DNA of 55,093 bases from assembly GCA_902492185.1 (NCBI GenBank), contig CABUKY010000002.1, positions 1-55,093 of the forward strand, given 5' to 3'. The DNA comes from an uncultured Collinsella sp. (GTDB lineage: Bacteria > Actinomycetota > Coriobacteriia > Coriobacteriales > Coriobacteriaceae). A program made the translations under genes and the position numbers. Within the stretch, counting starts at the first letter, position 1, and every line of letters starts with the position of its first letter. Under the pieces are notes generated by a model. The model worked only from the letters and a program-made list of their open reading frames with translations, was not told the origin of the DNA and searched no databases. Positions 24,131 to 32,664 of this stretch are shown here, in pieces.

Positions 24131-26321
24131 ACTCGCTTGGGGCAACGTCCGCCGCGCCGGCCGCGACTACCTCGTCTACCTTTTGACGCTCACCCTGGGC
24201 GTCACGGTCTTCTATGCCTTTAACACCATCTCGATGCAGGTCGACATCGCCGGCATCGATGAAAAGGGCTTGGCGCAGGTTATGGGCAGCATGCTCGGCA
24301 ACCTGACGTACTTTTTGGCCGGTGTCATGGCCTTTTTAATGGTGTATGCCAATAACTTCATCATGAAACGCCGCAAGAAGGAGTTTGGCCTGTACCAGGT
24401 GCTCGGCATGGGGCGCGGGCGCGTCGCCACGATCATGGCGCTCGAGACGGTGATTGTCTCGGTCGGCGCCTTTGTCGCCGGCATTGTGCTGGGTGTGGGA
24501 CTCTCCCAGCTTATGACGTTCTTTACGGCCTCGCTCTTTAAGACACAGATCGCCAATTTCCACTTCTGTTTCTCGGTGCATGCGTTCAACCTGACCCTTG
24601 CCTGCATGCTCGTAATGTTTGTGCTCACGCTGCTGCTGAACCTTCGCGCCGCGCGTCGTACCAAACTCATCGAGCTTATGGGTGCCGAGCGTCGCAACGA
24701 GAGCATCAAGACACGCAACCCCTGGATCGCGATTGCCATCTTTGTCGTGGGCGTGGTGCTTGTGGGCGTGGCCTATTACCGTCTGCTACGTGATGGGTTC
24801 CCGCTAACCGCGACGGACAGCAAGCTGCAAGAGGCCATGAACCAGTTTGGTATTACGACCGCTATGGTTACCGTGGGCACCTTTGCCCTGTTCTGGGGAC
24901 TCTCGGGCATGCTCATCAAGCTGCTGCAGAGCCTGCGCAGCGTGTATTGGCGCGGCCTCAATATGTTTACCGTGCGTCAGCTTTCGGCCAAGGTCAATAC
25001 GGTGTGCTTTTCGATGGGCGTCATCGCGATGATTCTGTTCCTCGCCATCACCTCGGTGACCTGCGGTATGTCGATCGCCAACGTGATGAATGAGAATCTG
25101 GAGCGCTATACGCCGGCCGATATGTCGCAGACGTATATCTATTACACGCCCGAAACGATCGACTACTACAAGGAGTATGTCAATCCGTCTGAGGCCGATC
25201 GCATGGTGCTGGCCGATACAACGGTCGATTTGTACGCTGCATGGCACGGCAGGGGCAAGTCGGCGGACAACAACGACGAGACCGGCAAAAAGGTCAATAT
25301 CGCCGATGTTGCCGGTGGGCATGTGCAGATCGATTCGTATCTGAGTTACCCGCTTGGCGGTTCGGATCCTTCGGTGACTCCAAGTGAAATGTGCAAGGCC
25401 ATGGGCGAAAAGCTTCCCAAGGCGTTCGGGGGTAGCAATGCCGATACGATGGGTCTGTTTGTGACGCCGGCGAGCCAGTACAACAAACTGCGTCAGATGA
25501 TGGGCGAGGAGCCGGTGCACATCGGTCACGACCAGTATCTGCTCACGTGTGATATGGGCGGCGAGCTGGTCGACCTGTGCACCAAGTATATGGCTGGCGG
25601 CCATGCCCTTACCTTGGGCGGGCATACGCTCAAGCCCGCAACCGATAAGTCGGACGAAGATGCGGCGGCCATCGCCAACTCGGCGATGGGCAGTAATCCG
25701 GGTACCGTCGTCGTTGCCGACGAGCTGTTGTCCCAACTTAATCTGCAGCCGTATTCCAGTAGCCTGCTCGTTAACTACAAACAGGGGATGGATACGACCG
25801 AGGCAGACGAGAGCATTAAATACACTGTGCTCGACAACCTGCTCGTTGACGGCAAAGAGCCGGGGTCGTGGGGAACCTTCATCACACGCTCCGAGATGTA
25901 CACGCAAGCAGCGCAAATGAACGGTCTTATTAGCTACCTAGCCATCTACATCGGCTTTGTATTGGTCGTTGCATGCGCGGCGATTCTGTCGATCCAGCAA
26001 CTCTCCAACGTGGCCGACGGCAGCCGCAGCTATCGTGTGCTGGCACAGATCGGCTGCGACGACCGCCAGATTCGCCATTCGGTGATGGCGCAGCAAGCGG
26101 TATTCTTCCTGTTCCCGCTGGCAGTGGGCCTGGCACACTCCTTTGTGGCACTTAAGGTGATCATCGAGCTGGTGAGCATTTTCGGAAATATGAGCATCGG
26201 CGGCACCGTGGGCCTCACCTGTGCAATCTTCCTGGCAGCCTATGGTGGCTACTTCTTGGTGACCTACCTTATGAGTACCGGAATGGTGCGAGCTGCCATA
26301 GCCACCCGTTACAGCGAGTAA
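24120..26321 (+). CDS. FtsX-family ABC permease (BceB type)
   Basis: 733-residue membrane protein, partner of the preceding ATPase. It begins MLCKLAWGNVRRAGRDYLVY, the BceB-like N-terminus, and has about ten membrane segments: one at 15-35, a group of FtsX segments at 55-220 and 260-310, and three near the C-terminus (about 600-730). A large extracellular region (about 320-595), rich in Asp and Gly, lies between and is where BceB proteins bind peptide antibiotics. ATG 24120 follows GGTGAGGG; GTG 24108 is an alternative. Likely role: resistance to or sensing of antimicrobial peptides. A terminator follows at 26359. Confidence 0.9.
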   Translation: MLCKLAWGNVRRAGRDYLVYLLTLTLGVTVFYAFNTISMQVDIAGIDEKGLAQVMGSMLGNLTYFLAGVMAFLMVYANNFIMKRRKKEFGLYQVLGMGRGRVATIMALETVIVSVGAFVAGIVLGVGLSQLMTFFTASLFKTQIANFHFCFSVHAFNLTLACMLVMFVLTLLLNLRAARRTKLIELMGAERRNESIKTRNPWIAIAIFVVGVVLVGVAYYRLLRDGFPLTATDSKLQEAMNQFGITTAMVTVGTFALFWGLSGMLIKLLQSLRSVYWRGLNMFTVRQLSAKVNTVCFSMGVIAMILFLAITSVTCGMSIANVMNENLERYTPADMSQTYIYYTPETIDYYKEYVNPSEADRMVLADTTVDLYAAWHGRGKSADNNDETGKKVNIADVAGGHVQIDSYLSYPLGGSDPSVTPSEMCKAMGEKLPKAFGGSNADTMGLFVTPASQYNKLRQMMGEEPVHIGHDQYLLTCDMGGELVDLCTKYMAGGHALTLGGHTLKPATDKSDEDAAAIANSAMGSNPGTVVVADELLSQLNLQPYSSSLLVNYKQGMDTTEADESIKYTVLDNLLVDGKEPGSWGTFITRSEMYTQAAQMNGLISYLAIYIGFVLVVACAAILSIQQLSNVADGSRSYRVLAQIGCDDRQIRHSVMAQQAVFFLFPLAVGLAHSFVALKVIIELVSIFGNMSIGGTVGLTCAIFLAAYGGYFLVTYLMSTGMVRAAIATRYSE

Positions 26322-26358
26322 CAAGCGGGCAAAATCGTCGCAAAATCAGAGGTGTATG

Positions 26359-26400
26359 ACCGCCGCGAAGGGACCAGGGGTCCTTTCGCGGCGGTTTTTG
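26359..26400 (+). terminator. Terminator after the ABC permease
   Basis: ACCGCCGCGAAGG (from 26359) pairs with CCTTTCGCGGCGGT (26382-26395), followed by TTTTTG. Confidence 0.88.
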
Positions 26401-26422
26401 CCAATCTGGTGCGTCTCAGATA

Positions 26423-26543
26423 CAAGTGAGTAGACTTTTTTGAACCTGCCGAGCACATCGCGACAAATGATCGATGAAACCGCAGGTTAGAGCTGTGGCG
26501 TTTTAGGGCGTGCTCGGCCTTCTGAAAAAAGCCTACTCACTTG
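26423..26543. repeat. Long palindrome between convergent genes
   Basis: The outer arms CAAGTGAGTAG-A/G-CTTTTTT and AAAAAAG-C-CTACTCACTTG (18 bp with one mismatch) are joined by a 7x7 internal loop to an inner 8-bp pair CCGAGCAC/GTGCTCGG (26449-26456 and 26510-26517). The apex holds the repeat GATGAAACCGCAGGT (26473-26487), also found at 22087. Confidence 0.75.
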
Positions 26544-26554
26544 GTTTTTTCTGC

Positions 26555-26600
26555 TAGAAAACCGCCGCGAGGGAAAGCAGCTCCCTTGCGGCGGTTGGCG
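26555..26600 (-). terminator. Terminator of the frameshifted luxR gene
   Basis: On the minus strand AACCGCCGCAAGGGA pairs with TCCCTCGCGGCGGTT, followed by TTCTAGCAGAAAAAACC. It lies about 50 bp beyond the stop at 26649. Confidence 0.8.
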
Positions 26601-26648
26601 TTTGCCCAGATAAAACCTGCCAAAATAAACCTGTCCCTTTTTAGCAGG

Positions 26649-27613
26649 TTATCGCTTCCAAAAGTGGAGGATGAGCGTCGTGCGGTTTTGCTGTTCGGTT
26701 TTGACCAGGATGTTGTGGATGTGGGTCTTGACGGTGCCCACGGCAAGGAATAGCTCGTCAGCGATCTCTTGGTTCGATTTGCCCAGTACGACCAGACGCA
26801 TAACTTCGGTCTCACGGTTGGAGAGCTTGTAGGCGTTGCGATAGAAGGGCATCTGCTCTTCGATGTGTCGATCAAGATCGCTGACGTTCTTTTCCTCGGG
26901 CGCCTCCTGCATGCGGATTGAAAGCACGTGGTAGGAGTAGATGATCAGCAGAATCGCAAAGTAGCAGGAAAGACGTTTTCGCTAAAGTTGCGCTCGGACA
27001 GATATATTTGCAGCCAAGAGGGCGCCAGCCTCATGGGGACAATCAGAATGTTGTAGAAATCCTCGGCAACGATGCAACCGACCAGAATAGCGCCGATAAT
27101 CAGGTGCTTTCGTTGGTTGTTAACGCGTGCCTTCAGCTCGACTTGCGTGCTCTTGCGTGCCGTCCAAAAGATATATAGCCCCACGAAAACAAGGAATACC
27201 TGACGCATCGTGTAGTAGAGCCATTGATGAATGGGGCCGTAGGGGACAGCGACGATAATCAGCAGCTCGCTCAGCAAGAACGTTGCGACGGGAATGACAA
27301 ACTGCTTTTTTGAATGCTTGTCGAGCAAATCCATGGCAATGAGCCAAATAAAAGCCTGCGAAGCGGTCGCCACAAAGGTCCGCAACACAGGCATGGTAAT
27401 TGAGTAATAGTCGCTGGCTGGAAAACTCTGGTTTTGCAGCGTGTATTCAAAAAAGAAAATCTCGGTCATCTCGATGGCATAGCAGATAAATACGCCGCTG
27501 CCATAGATAAAGAAGCGTCGACGAGACGAGGCATAGGCGGCAAGCGAGAGCACCGCCGTCACAATACAGATCACGAGTATCGCTAGGGTATAGAAGAACA
27601 TCAGGGTGTTCAT
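26649..27613 (-). pseudogene. Membrane LuxR-family regulator, frameshifted
   Basis: Split version of the regulator type intact at 34437-35429. The upstream part (27613 to about 26970) encodes about six membrane segments and ends in LSERNFSENVF. There TTT (26969-26971) stands where TTTT would keep the frame, giving a premature stop at 26945. In the shifted frame the text continues SCYFAILLIIYSYHVLSIRM and then the LuxR HTH LSNRETEVMRLVVLGKSNQE, VGTVKTHIHNILVKTEQQNR. Joined, the product would be about 320 residues with an N-terminal membrane sensor and a C-terminal DNA-binding head. It faces the putrescine carbamoyltransferase gene, which it may have regulated. A sequencing slip is possible. 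Confidence 0.85.
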
Positions 27614-27751
27614 CTGTCACCGTCCCATCTCATTTATTCTATGGCCGAGCTCTGTATACCTTGTGGGATATAGACGTCTCAACCCTTCGTTTCATTGCGG
27701 ATTAGGCGCCGAGATACAGCATAGCCGTATACCGTTCGCGGTTCTAGATGG

Positions 27752-27803
27752 TAAACCCCCTGTAAACTCTTGACCTGCGGGTTTATATTGGTTTAGAGGG
27801 GGT
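27752..27803 (+). promoter_or_regulatory. Candidate promoter/operator before ptcA
   Basis: TTGACC (27770) and TTTAGA (27792) have a 16-bp spacer. ACCCCCT (27755-27761) and AGGGGGT (27797-27803) bracket this pair as an inverted repeat, a possible regulator site. Nothing else is evident in the 330-bp gap. Confidence 0.35.
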
Positions 27804-27943
27804 GTAACTCCATGAACGGTCTTTAATCCCGAATAAACTAGGTAAAAATTGCATACGGGTGAATGATGGTCTTGTCAACACGAGGCGTGATGTTCGAGCG
27901 CCTCATAGTAATAGTCGGCAAGACCGGCGGAAAGGAAATCGAC

Positions 27944-29017
27944 ATGGCACTGCCTAAGGATTTCATCGACACCAACGACTTCACCAAAGAGCAGATCCTG
28001 GCTATCGAGGATCTTGGTCTGGCAATGAAGAAGGCCATCAAGGTTGACGGTTATTATCCGCACCTGCTCCGCAACAAGAGCCTTGGCATGATCTTCCAGC
28101 AGGTCTCCACCCGCACTCGTCTTTCCTTCGAGACCGCTATGACCGACCTCGGCGGCCATGCTCAGTTCTATGGCCCTGGCACCATCCAGCTCGGCGGTCA
28201 CGAGTCCCTGGGCGACACCGCTCGCGTTATGGGCTCGCTGCTCGACATCATGATGGCTCGCGTTGACCGTCACAAGGACGTCGTCGGCCTCGCCGAGGGC
28301 TCCGCTGTGCCCGTCATCAACGGCATGTCCGAGTTCAACCATCCCACGCAGGAGATGGGCGACCTCATGACCATGCTCGAGAACCTCCCCGAGGGCAAGA
28401 AGATCGAGGACTGCACCCTGGCCTTCATCGGCGACGCCACCCAGGTCTGCGTCTCCCTCATGTTCATCGCCTCCAAGGTCGGCATGAAGTTTGTCCAGTT
28501 TGGACCTAAGGGCCACCAGATCCCCGACGGCGGCCTGCACGTTGGCACCGTCGAGGAGCGCGCCGAGTTCGGCAAGCAGATGATGGCCATCGCCGAGGAG
28601 AACTGCAAGGTCTCCGGCGGCTCTGTCGTCATCTCCGACGACATCGAGTGCATCAAGGGCGCCGACTTCATCTACACCGACGTGTGGTATGGCCTGTACG
28701 ACGAGGAGGTCTCGGGCGAGAACTACATGGACGTGTTCTATCCCAAGTATCAGGTCACCATGGACATGATGAACTTTGCCGGCCCCAACTCCAAGTTCAT
28801 GCACTGCCTGCCGGCCACCCGCAACGAGGAGGTCGTCGACGAAGTCATGGACGATCCCGAGCGCTCCCTGTGCTGGGTCGAGGCCGAGAACCGCAAGCAC
28901 TCCATCCGTGCTCTCCTTGCCGCCCTGGGCAAGCGCACCCCGCTCAACGACGAGGGTGTCGAGTACTCCGCCAAGGCTGAGCTCCACGCCGCTCTCGAGG
29001 CTCTCGAGCAGCTCTAA
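27944..29017 (+). CDS. ptcA: Putrescine carbamoyltransferase
   Basis: 357-residue transcarbamylase that phosphorolyses carbamoylputrescine to putrescine and carbamoyl phosphate in the agmatine deiminase pathway. The carbamoyl-phosphate loop is S55-T-R-T-R59 in FQQVSTRTRLSFETAM, followed by GPGTIQLGGHESLGDTARV, VINGMSEFNHPTQEMGDL and the substrate-specific loop FMHCLPATRNEEVVDEV. HCLPATR with YTDVWYGLYDEEVS is typical of putrescine rather than ornithine enzymes. ATG 27944 is seven bases after AAAGGA; the open frame from 27863 has no ribosome site. An APC exchanger and agmatine deiminase follow on the same strand. Confidence 0.93.
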   Translation: MALPKDFIDTNDFTKEQILAIEDLGLAMKKAIKVDGYYPHLLRNKSLGMIFQQVSTRTRLSFETAMTDLGGHAQFYGPGTIQLGGHESLGDTARVMGSLLDIMMARVDRHKDVVGLAEGSAVPVINGMSEFNHPTQEMGDLMTMLENLPEGKKIEDCTLAFIGDATQVCVSLMFIASKVGMKFVQFGPKGHQIPDGGLHVGTVEERAEFGKQMMAIAEENCKVSGGSVVISDDIECIKGADFIYTDVWYGLYDEEVSGENYMDVFYPKYQVTMDMMNFAGPNSKFMHCLPATRNEEVVDEVMDDPERSLCWVEAENRKHSIRALLAALGKRTPLNDEGVEYSAKAELHAALEALEQL

Positions 29018-29043
29018 GCCTCAAGGCTTCTAAAAGCACGTTT

Positions 29044-29119
29044 GCGGGCGGCGGATGCTCGTCTCCTGTCGCCCGCTCACCGAGGCCCAAGCAATTGCCT
29101 TAATACCTTAGGGCCTCGG
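29044..29119 (+). repeat. Two hairpins between ptcA and the APC exchanger
   Basis: GCGGGCG/CGCCCGC (29044-29076) and CCGAGGCCC/GGGCCTCGG (29080-29119) occur in series. No T tract follows, so these may be processing or attenuation structures within an operon. Confidence 0.5.
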
Positions 29120-29150
29120 ATCTGTCCAAGACTGAGCGAAGGAGCTCATC

Positions 29151-30590
29151 ATGAGCGACGGAAAGAAAAAGCTTTCCTTCTTGACGGTCATTTCGACCAT
29201 CATCTGCGTCGTCTTCGTTTGCGAGGCCGCCGCTCCTGCTGCTGCCATTGGCAACCAGCAGTTCTTCTGGTGGATCTTCCTGATCCTGACCTTCCTGCTT
29301 CCCTACGGCATGGTTGTCGCCGAGCTCGGTACCACCTATGACGGCGAGGGCGGCATTTACGACTGGGTACGCGATGGCCTGGGCGACAAATGGGGCGCCC
29401 GCATCTCGTACTACTACTGGGTCAACTACCCGCTGTGGATCGCCTCGCTGGCTACCATGTTCCCCGACATTTTGGGCATGGTCTTTGGCGTCGAGTTCAA
29501 CTTGATCGCCAAGATGGGTATCGATCTTGCCTTTGTGTGGATCGTCTACCTCATGGGCCGCTCCAAGGCGGCCGACTCCGAGTGGGTCCTTAACGGTGGC
29601 GCCATCATCAAGGTCGCCGTTGCCGTTATCGTTGGCGCTTTGGGCATTTGGTATGCCATGGAGAACGGTTTTGCGAACGACATGTCCGCTGCCACCTTCC
29701 TGCCCGAGCTCACCAACACCAACGCTCTCGGCTACCTGTCGATCATCATCTTTAACTTCATGGGCTTCGAGGTCATCTGCACCATGACCGACGACATGGC
29801 CGATCCCGCTCGCGATATCCCCAAGGCTATCATCGTCGGTGGCCTGTCCATCGCCGTGATCTACCTGTTCGCTGGCTTTGGCATCGGCGCCGCCGTGCCG
29901 GCCGACTCCATCGATCCCGACTACGGCATGATCGTCGCAGTCCAGACCATGGTGGGCGACTCCATGATCTTTAAGGTCATCTGCATCGCCTTCCTGATCA
30001 CCCTGTTCGCCAATATGGCCGCTTGGTCCTTCGGCGTTAACTCCGTTGCTCGCTACGCTGCCGAGCACGGCAACATGCCCAAGGTCTTCGCCTCGATGAT
30101 CTCGGATGACGACATGCCCAACGGCGCCAACCTGGTCAACGCTGTCGTTGCCTCCCTGGTGCTGTGCCTGCAGCTCGTTCCCATCGACGCCATCTCCAAC
30201 GGTGTCTTCTGGATGCTCTTTGGCACCTCTGTCGTCTTCCTGCTGTTGACCTACATCCCGATGTTCCCGGCGTTCCTCAACCTTCGTAAGAACGACCCCA
30301 ACCGTGAGCGCATCTTCACGTTCCCGTTTAAGGGCGCCATGATGAAGGTCATGCTGGCCATCCCCTGCATCGAGCTGGTTCTTGCCATCGTTGCCACGCT
30401 GATCCCGTTCTCCGCTGCTGAAATTGGCGACAAGGTCCCGATGATCGTTATCTTCATCGTGCTCGTGCTCATCGGCGAGGTCGTCCGCGTCGTCAGCGCT
30501 AAGGGCCGCGAGACCGAGTACAAGGGTCTGACCCCTGAGCTCGCAGCCCAGCGTCTCGCTGAGGAGGCCGCCGAGGCCGAGGAGAACTAG
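29151..30590 (+). CDS. APC-family amino acid/amine exchanger 1 (probable agmatine-putrescine antiporter)
   Basis: 479-residue membrane protein with about 12 helices of the APC superfamily. The first helix region (LSFLTVISTIICVVFVCEAA) is followed by IGNQQFFWWIFLILTFLLPY and a conserved EGGIYDWVRDGLGDKWGARI segment. The position between putrescine carbamoyltransferase and agmatine deiminase supports agmatine uptake coupled to putrescine export, the role of AguD in other Gram-positives. The C-terminal tail is acidic (EEAAEAEEN). The start follows GAAGGAGCTCATC. It is closely paralogous to the protein at 32665-34056. Confidence 0.88.
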   Translation: MSDGKKKLSFLTVISTIICVVFVCEAAAPAAAIGNQQFFWWIFLILTFLLPYGMVVAELGTTYDGEGGIYDWVRDGLGDKWGARISYYYWVNYPLWIASLATMFPDILGMVFGVEFNLIAKMGIDLAFVWIVYLMGRSKAADSEWVLNGGAIIKVAVAVIVGALGIWYAMENGFANDMSAATFLPELTNTNALGYLSIIIFNFMGFEVICTMTDDMADPARDIPKAIIVGGLSIAVIYLFAGFGIGAAVPADSIDPDYGMIVAVQTMVGDSMIFKVICIAFLITLFANMAAWSFGVNSVARYAAEHGNMPKVFASMISDDDMPNGANLVNAVVASLVLCLQLVPIDAISNGVFWMLFGTSVVFLLLTYIPMFPAFLNLRKNDPNRERIFTFPFKGAMMKVMLAIPCIELVLAIVATLIPFSAAEIGDKVPMIVIFIVLVLIGEVVRVVSAKGRETEYKGLTPELAAQRLAEEAAEAEEN

Positions 30591-30958
30591 AGCACCCGGT
30601 TCTGGGGCTCCAACCCTCCTCGTGTACCAACGCGCGCTTCGTCGGGCTTGTCGCTCCCGACTCCGGGCACTCTAGCCTCTTCGGAGGCGTGTCCAAGCGA
30701 CAGGTTTGCTAACCATTCCCCCGGGGTGGGTGTGAGCGATAGCTCCGGTAACCACCGCCCACCCCAATCTCTCTTCCGTATCCTTCGTGCGTTTTGTCTC
30801 CGCGCACTTGGTTACGTCGTCGCTTGCCGGTGCGATTCCGTGAAAACCGGCACCGGGCGCCCCGACCTTTGCCGGGGAACGGGCGCCTACCATCTCTTGG
30901 TTTTAGGCTGCGGGTAACCCGCCCGCAGCAAGCGATCGTTCGATTTGGAGGAAATCTT
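30591..30958 (+). other. Long structured leader upstream of aguA-1
   Basis: This 368-base GC-rich stretch has no gene. It contains several potential helices: GGGGTGGGTG with CACCGCCCACCCC (about 30723-30765), CCGGTGCG-A with AACCGG (30827-30849), CCCCG/CGGGG flanked by repeated GGGCGCC (30857-30887), and GCTGCGGG/CCCGCAGC just before the ribosome site GGAGGAAATCTT. It does not match a riboswitch class I can name. It could hold a terminator for the exchanger plus an attenuator for aguA. Confidence 0.5.
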
Positions 30959-32164
30959 ATGCGTACGATCACCGAGTCCGAGTCCACCCCCAAGGCCGAC
31001 GGCTTCTTCATGCCCGCCGAGTTCGCCCCGCAGGATCGCGTGTGGATGGGCTGGCCCCACCGCACCGACACCTGGGCCCACGGCGCCAAGCCGGCCCAGA
31101 AGCAGTATGCCGCCATCGCCCGCGCCATCTCCGAGTTCACCCCGGTCTATATGTGCGCCAACCAGGTCGACTACGCCAACTGCAAGGCCGTCTTCGAGAA
31201 CGACGAGAACGTCACCGTCATCGAGATGACCACCGACGACGCCTGGTTCCGCGACACTGCCGCCACCTACGTCATCAACGGCAAGGGCGAGAAGCGCGCC
31301 AACCACTGGCACTTCAACGCCTACGGCGGCCTCGTCGATGGCCTGTACTTCCCGTGGGACAAGGACGAGCAGATCGCCCTCAAGATGGCTGAGCTCTCCG
31401 GCTGCCGCCGCTATCGTCCCGACGACATGATCCTCGAGGGCGGCTCCATCACCGTCGACGGCGAGGGCACCCTTGTCGTGACCGACCAGTGCCTGCTTTC
31501 CCCGGGCCGCACCTGCTCTGCGGTTCTGGAGGAGGAAGAGGATCCCGAGTCCATCTGGCCCAAGTACCGCAAGAAGTTTGAGCCCTGGAGCGAGGAGCTT
31601 CGCGCCTACATGGACGAGCACCTCAAGGATTACCTGGGTGTCGAGAAGGTCATCTGGGTCAAGGAGGGCATCGACCCCGAGGAGACCAACGGCCACATCG
31701 ACGACGTCGCCACGTTCATCGCGCCGGGCGTCATGGCCTGCATTTGGACCGACGATCCCGAGTATCCGTTCTACGAGCAGTGCCACGCTGCCTACGAGAC
31801 CCTCTCCAACGCCGTCGACGCCAAGGGCCGCAAGATGAAGGTCTACAAGCTCTGCATGCCCGTGAACCCGCTGTTCATGGACCAGGCTTCCTGCGACACC
31901 ATCGACGCCGACGAGAACGCCGAGCCGCGCGTCCCCGACGAGCCGCTGATCGCCTCCTACATGAACTACCTCGTGACCAACCACGGCGTTATCGTCCCGC
32001 AGTACGGCGACGAGAACGACCAGCTGGCCGTCGACACGCTCCAGAAGATCTACGACGAGGTCTGGGGCGAGGGCGTCTACAAGTGCGTCGGCGTTCAGTC
32101 CGAGCAGGTCGTCTTTGGCGGAGGAAATATCCACTGCATTACCCAGCAGGAGCCGTCCGCTTAA
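30959..32164 (+). CDS. aguA: Agmatine deiminase 1
   Basis: 401-residue peptidylarginine-deiminase-fold enzyme converting agmatine to N-carbamoylputrescine and ammonia. Landmarks are RVWMGWPHRTDTW, the Asp-containing DDAWFRDTAATYVING, HWHFNAYGGLVDGLYFPWD, ILEGGSITVDGEGT, the His/Asp region TNGHIDDVATF and the nucleophile Cys393 in GGGNIHCITQQ. The start ATG 30959 follows GGAGGAAATCTT; an upstream frame from 30794 lies in the structured leader. Its product feeds the carbamoyltransferase at 27944. A second copy is at 39834. Confidence 0.95.
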   Translation: MRTITESESTPKADGFFMPAEFAPQDRVWMGWPHRTDTWAHGAKPAQKQYAAIARAISEFTPVYMCANQVDYANCKAVFENDENVTVIEMTTDDAWFRDTAATYVINGKGEKRANHWHFNAYGGLVDGLYFPWDKDEQIALKMAELSGCRRYRPDDMILEGGSITVDGEGTLVVTDQCLLSPGRTCSAVLEEEEDPESIWPKYRKKFEPWSEELRAYMDEHLKDYLGVEKVIWVKEGIDPEETNGHIDDVATFIAPGVMACIWTDDPEYPFYEQCHAAYETLSNAVDAKGRKMKVYKLCMPVNPLFMDQASCDTIDADENAEPRVPDEPLIASYMNYLVTNHGVIVPQYGDENDQLAVDTLQKIYDEVWGEGVYKCVGVQSEQVVFGGGNIHCITQQEPSA

Positions 32165-32177
32165 TCGTCTGGCTTTC

Positions 32178-32263
32178 CGAGGCACCCCATCTCGCCGCTC
32201 AAACCGTCGCTCGCGTACCAAAGTACGCTTCGCTCCTCTTTCGCGGCGACCTGGGGCACCTCG
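32178..32263. repeat. Nested inverted repeat after aguA-1
   Basis: CGAGGCACCCCATCTCGCCGC (in part) at 32178-32198 pairs with 32243-32263 in three blocks (CGAGG, CCCCA, TCGCCGC) separated by two-base mismatches. The loop contains GCGTAC-CAAA-GTACGC (32213-32228). TCGCGTACCAA here resembles TCGTGTACCAA at 30630-30640 after the exchanger gene. Confidence 0.6.
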
Positions 32264-32264
32264 A

Positions 32265-32360
32265 AAACCCAGCCGATCAATCGGACAGGGGCTACCTGAT
32301 TGATCGGTTGGGATTTCTTTGGGCACTCCGTTGCCTCCACATCGGAGTGCCCTATTTCTT
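32265..32360 (+). terminator. Tandem terminators after aguA-1
   Basis: The first hairpin, CCCAGCCGATCAATC with GATTGATCGGTTGGG (32268-32312), is followed by ATTTCTTT. The second, GGGCACTCCG/CGGAGTGCCC (32321-32352), is followed by TATTTCTTTG. Confidence 0.8.
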
Positions 32361-32363
32361 TGA

Positions 32364-32443
32364 TTGAATACGCGTCTGGCCTGGGATTTTTGCGGGTTAG
32401 GCCAATTGTTCGCTTGTATATCCCAGGTCAGACGCGTCTTCAA
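32364..32443. repeat. Long inverted repeat upstream of the second exchanger
   Basis: Arms of 24 bases (32364-32387 and 32420-32443; TTGAAKACGCGTCTG then CCTGGGAT) match at 22 positions around a 32-base loop. The remaining 32444-32664 shows no gene; it should contain the promoter for the exchanger. Confidence 0.7.
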
Positions 32444-32664
32444 TCGCCGAAAGTTCCCGGTCGTATACGCGGCCGTTTTGATCGGAGTATCTATGTACCA
32501 GCGTATCGTCATCTACACGCGCCTGTTCCGCGAGCGTTGGTCCAACAATTACATCCTCTCTTCTCTTTGGGATGGCACCTGCACCGGTGACGCGGCCTGC
32601 AACCCTACCTTGGGCTGCGCCTTCGGTACAGATGCCATCCTTTTTGCTGTAGGGGGAGTGTGCC

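Noticed and set aside
30820..30890. Cobalamin or guanidine riboswitch upstream of aguA-1
   Set aside because: GGTGCGATTCCG recalls a cobalamin core and agmatine recalls guanidine sensors, but the remaining conserved boxes of either class are absent.
30887..32512. Minus-strand open frame of 541 codons opposite aguA-1
   Set aside because: The plus strand carries a complete agmatine deiminase with its nucleophile Cys; the antisense product has repetitive Val/Leu/Asp text typical of shadows.
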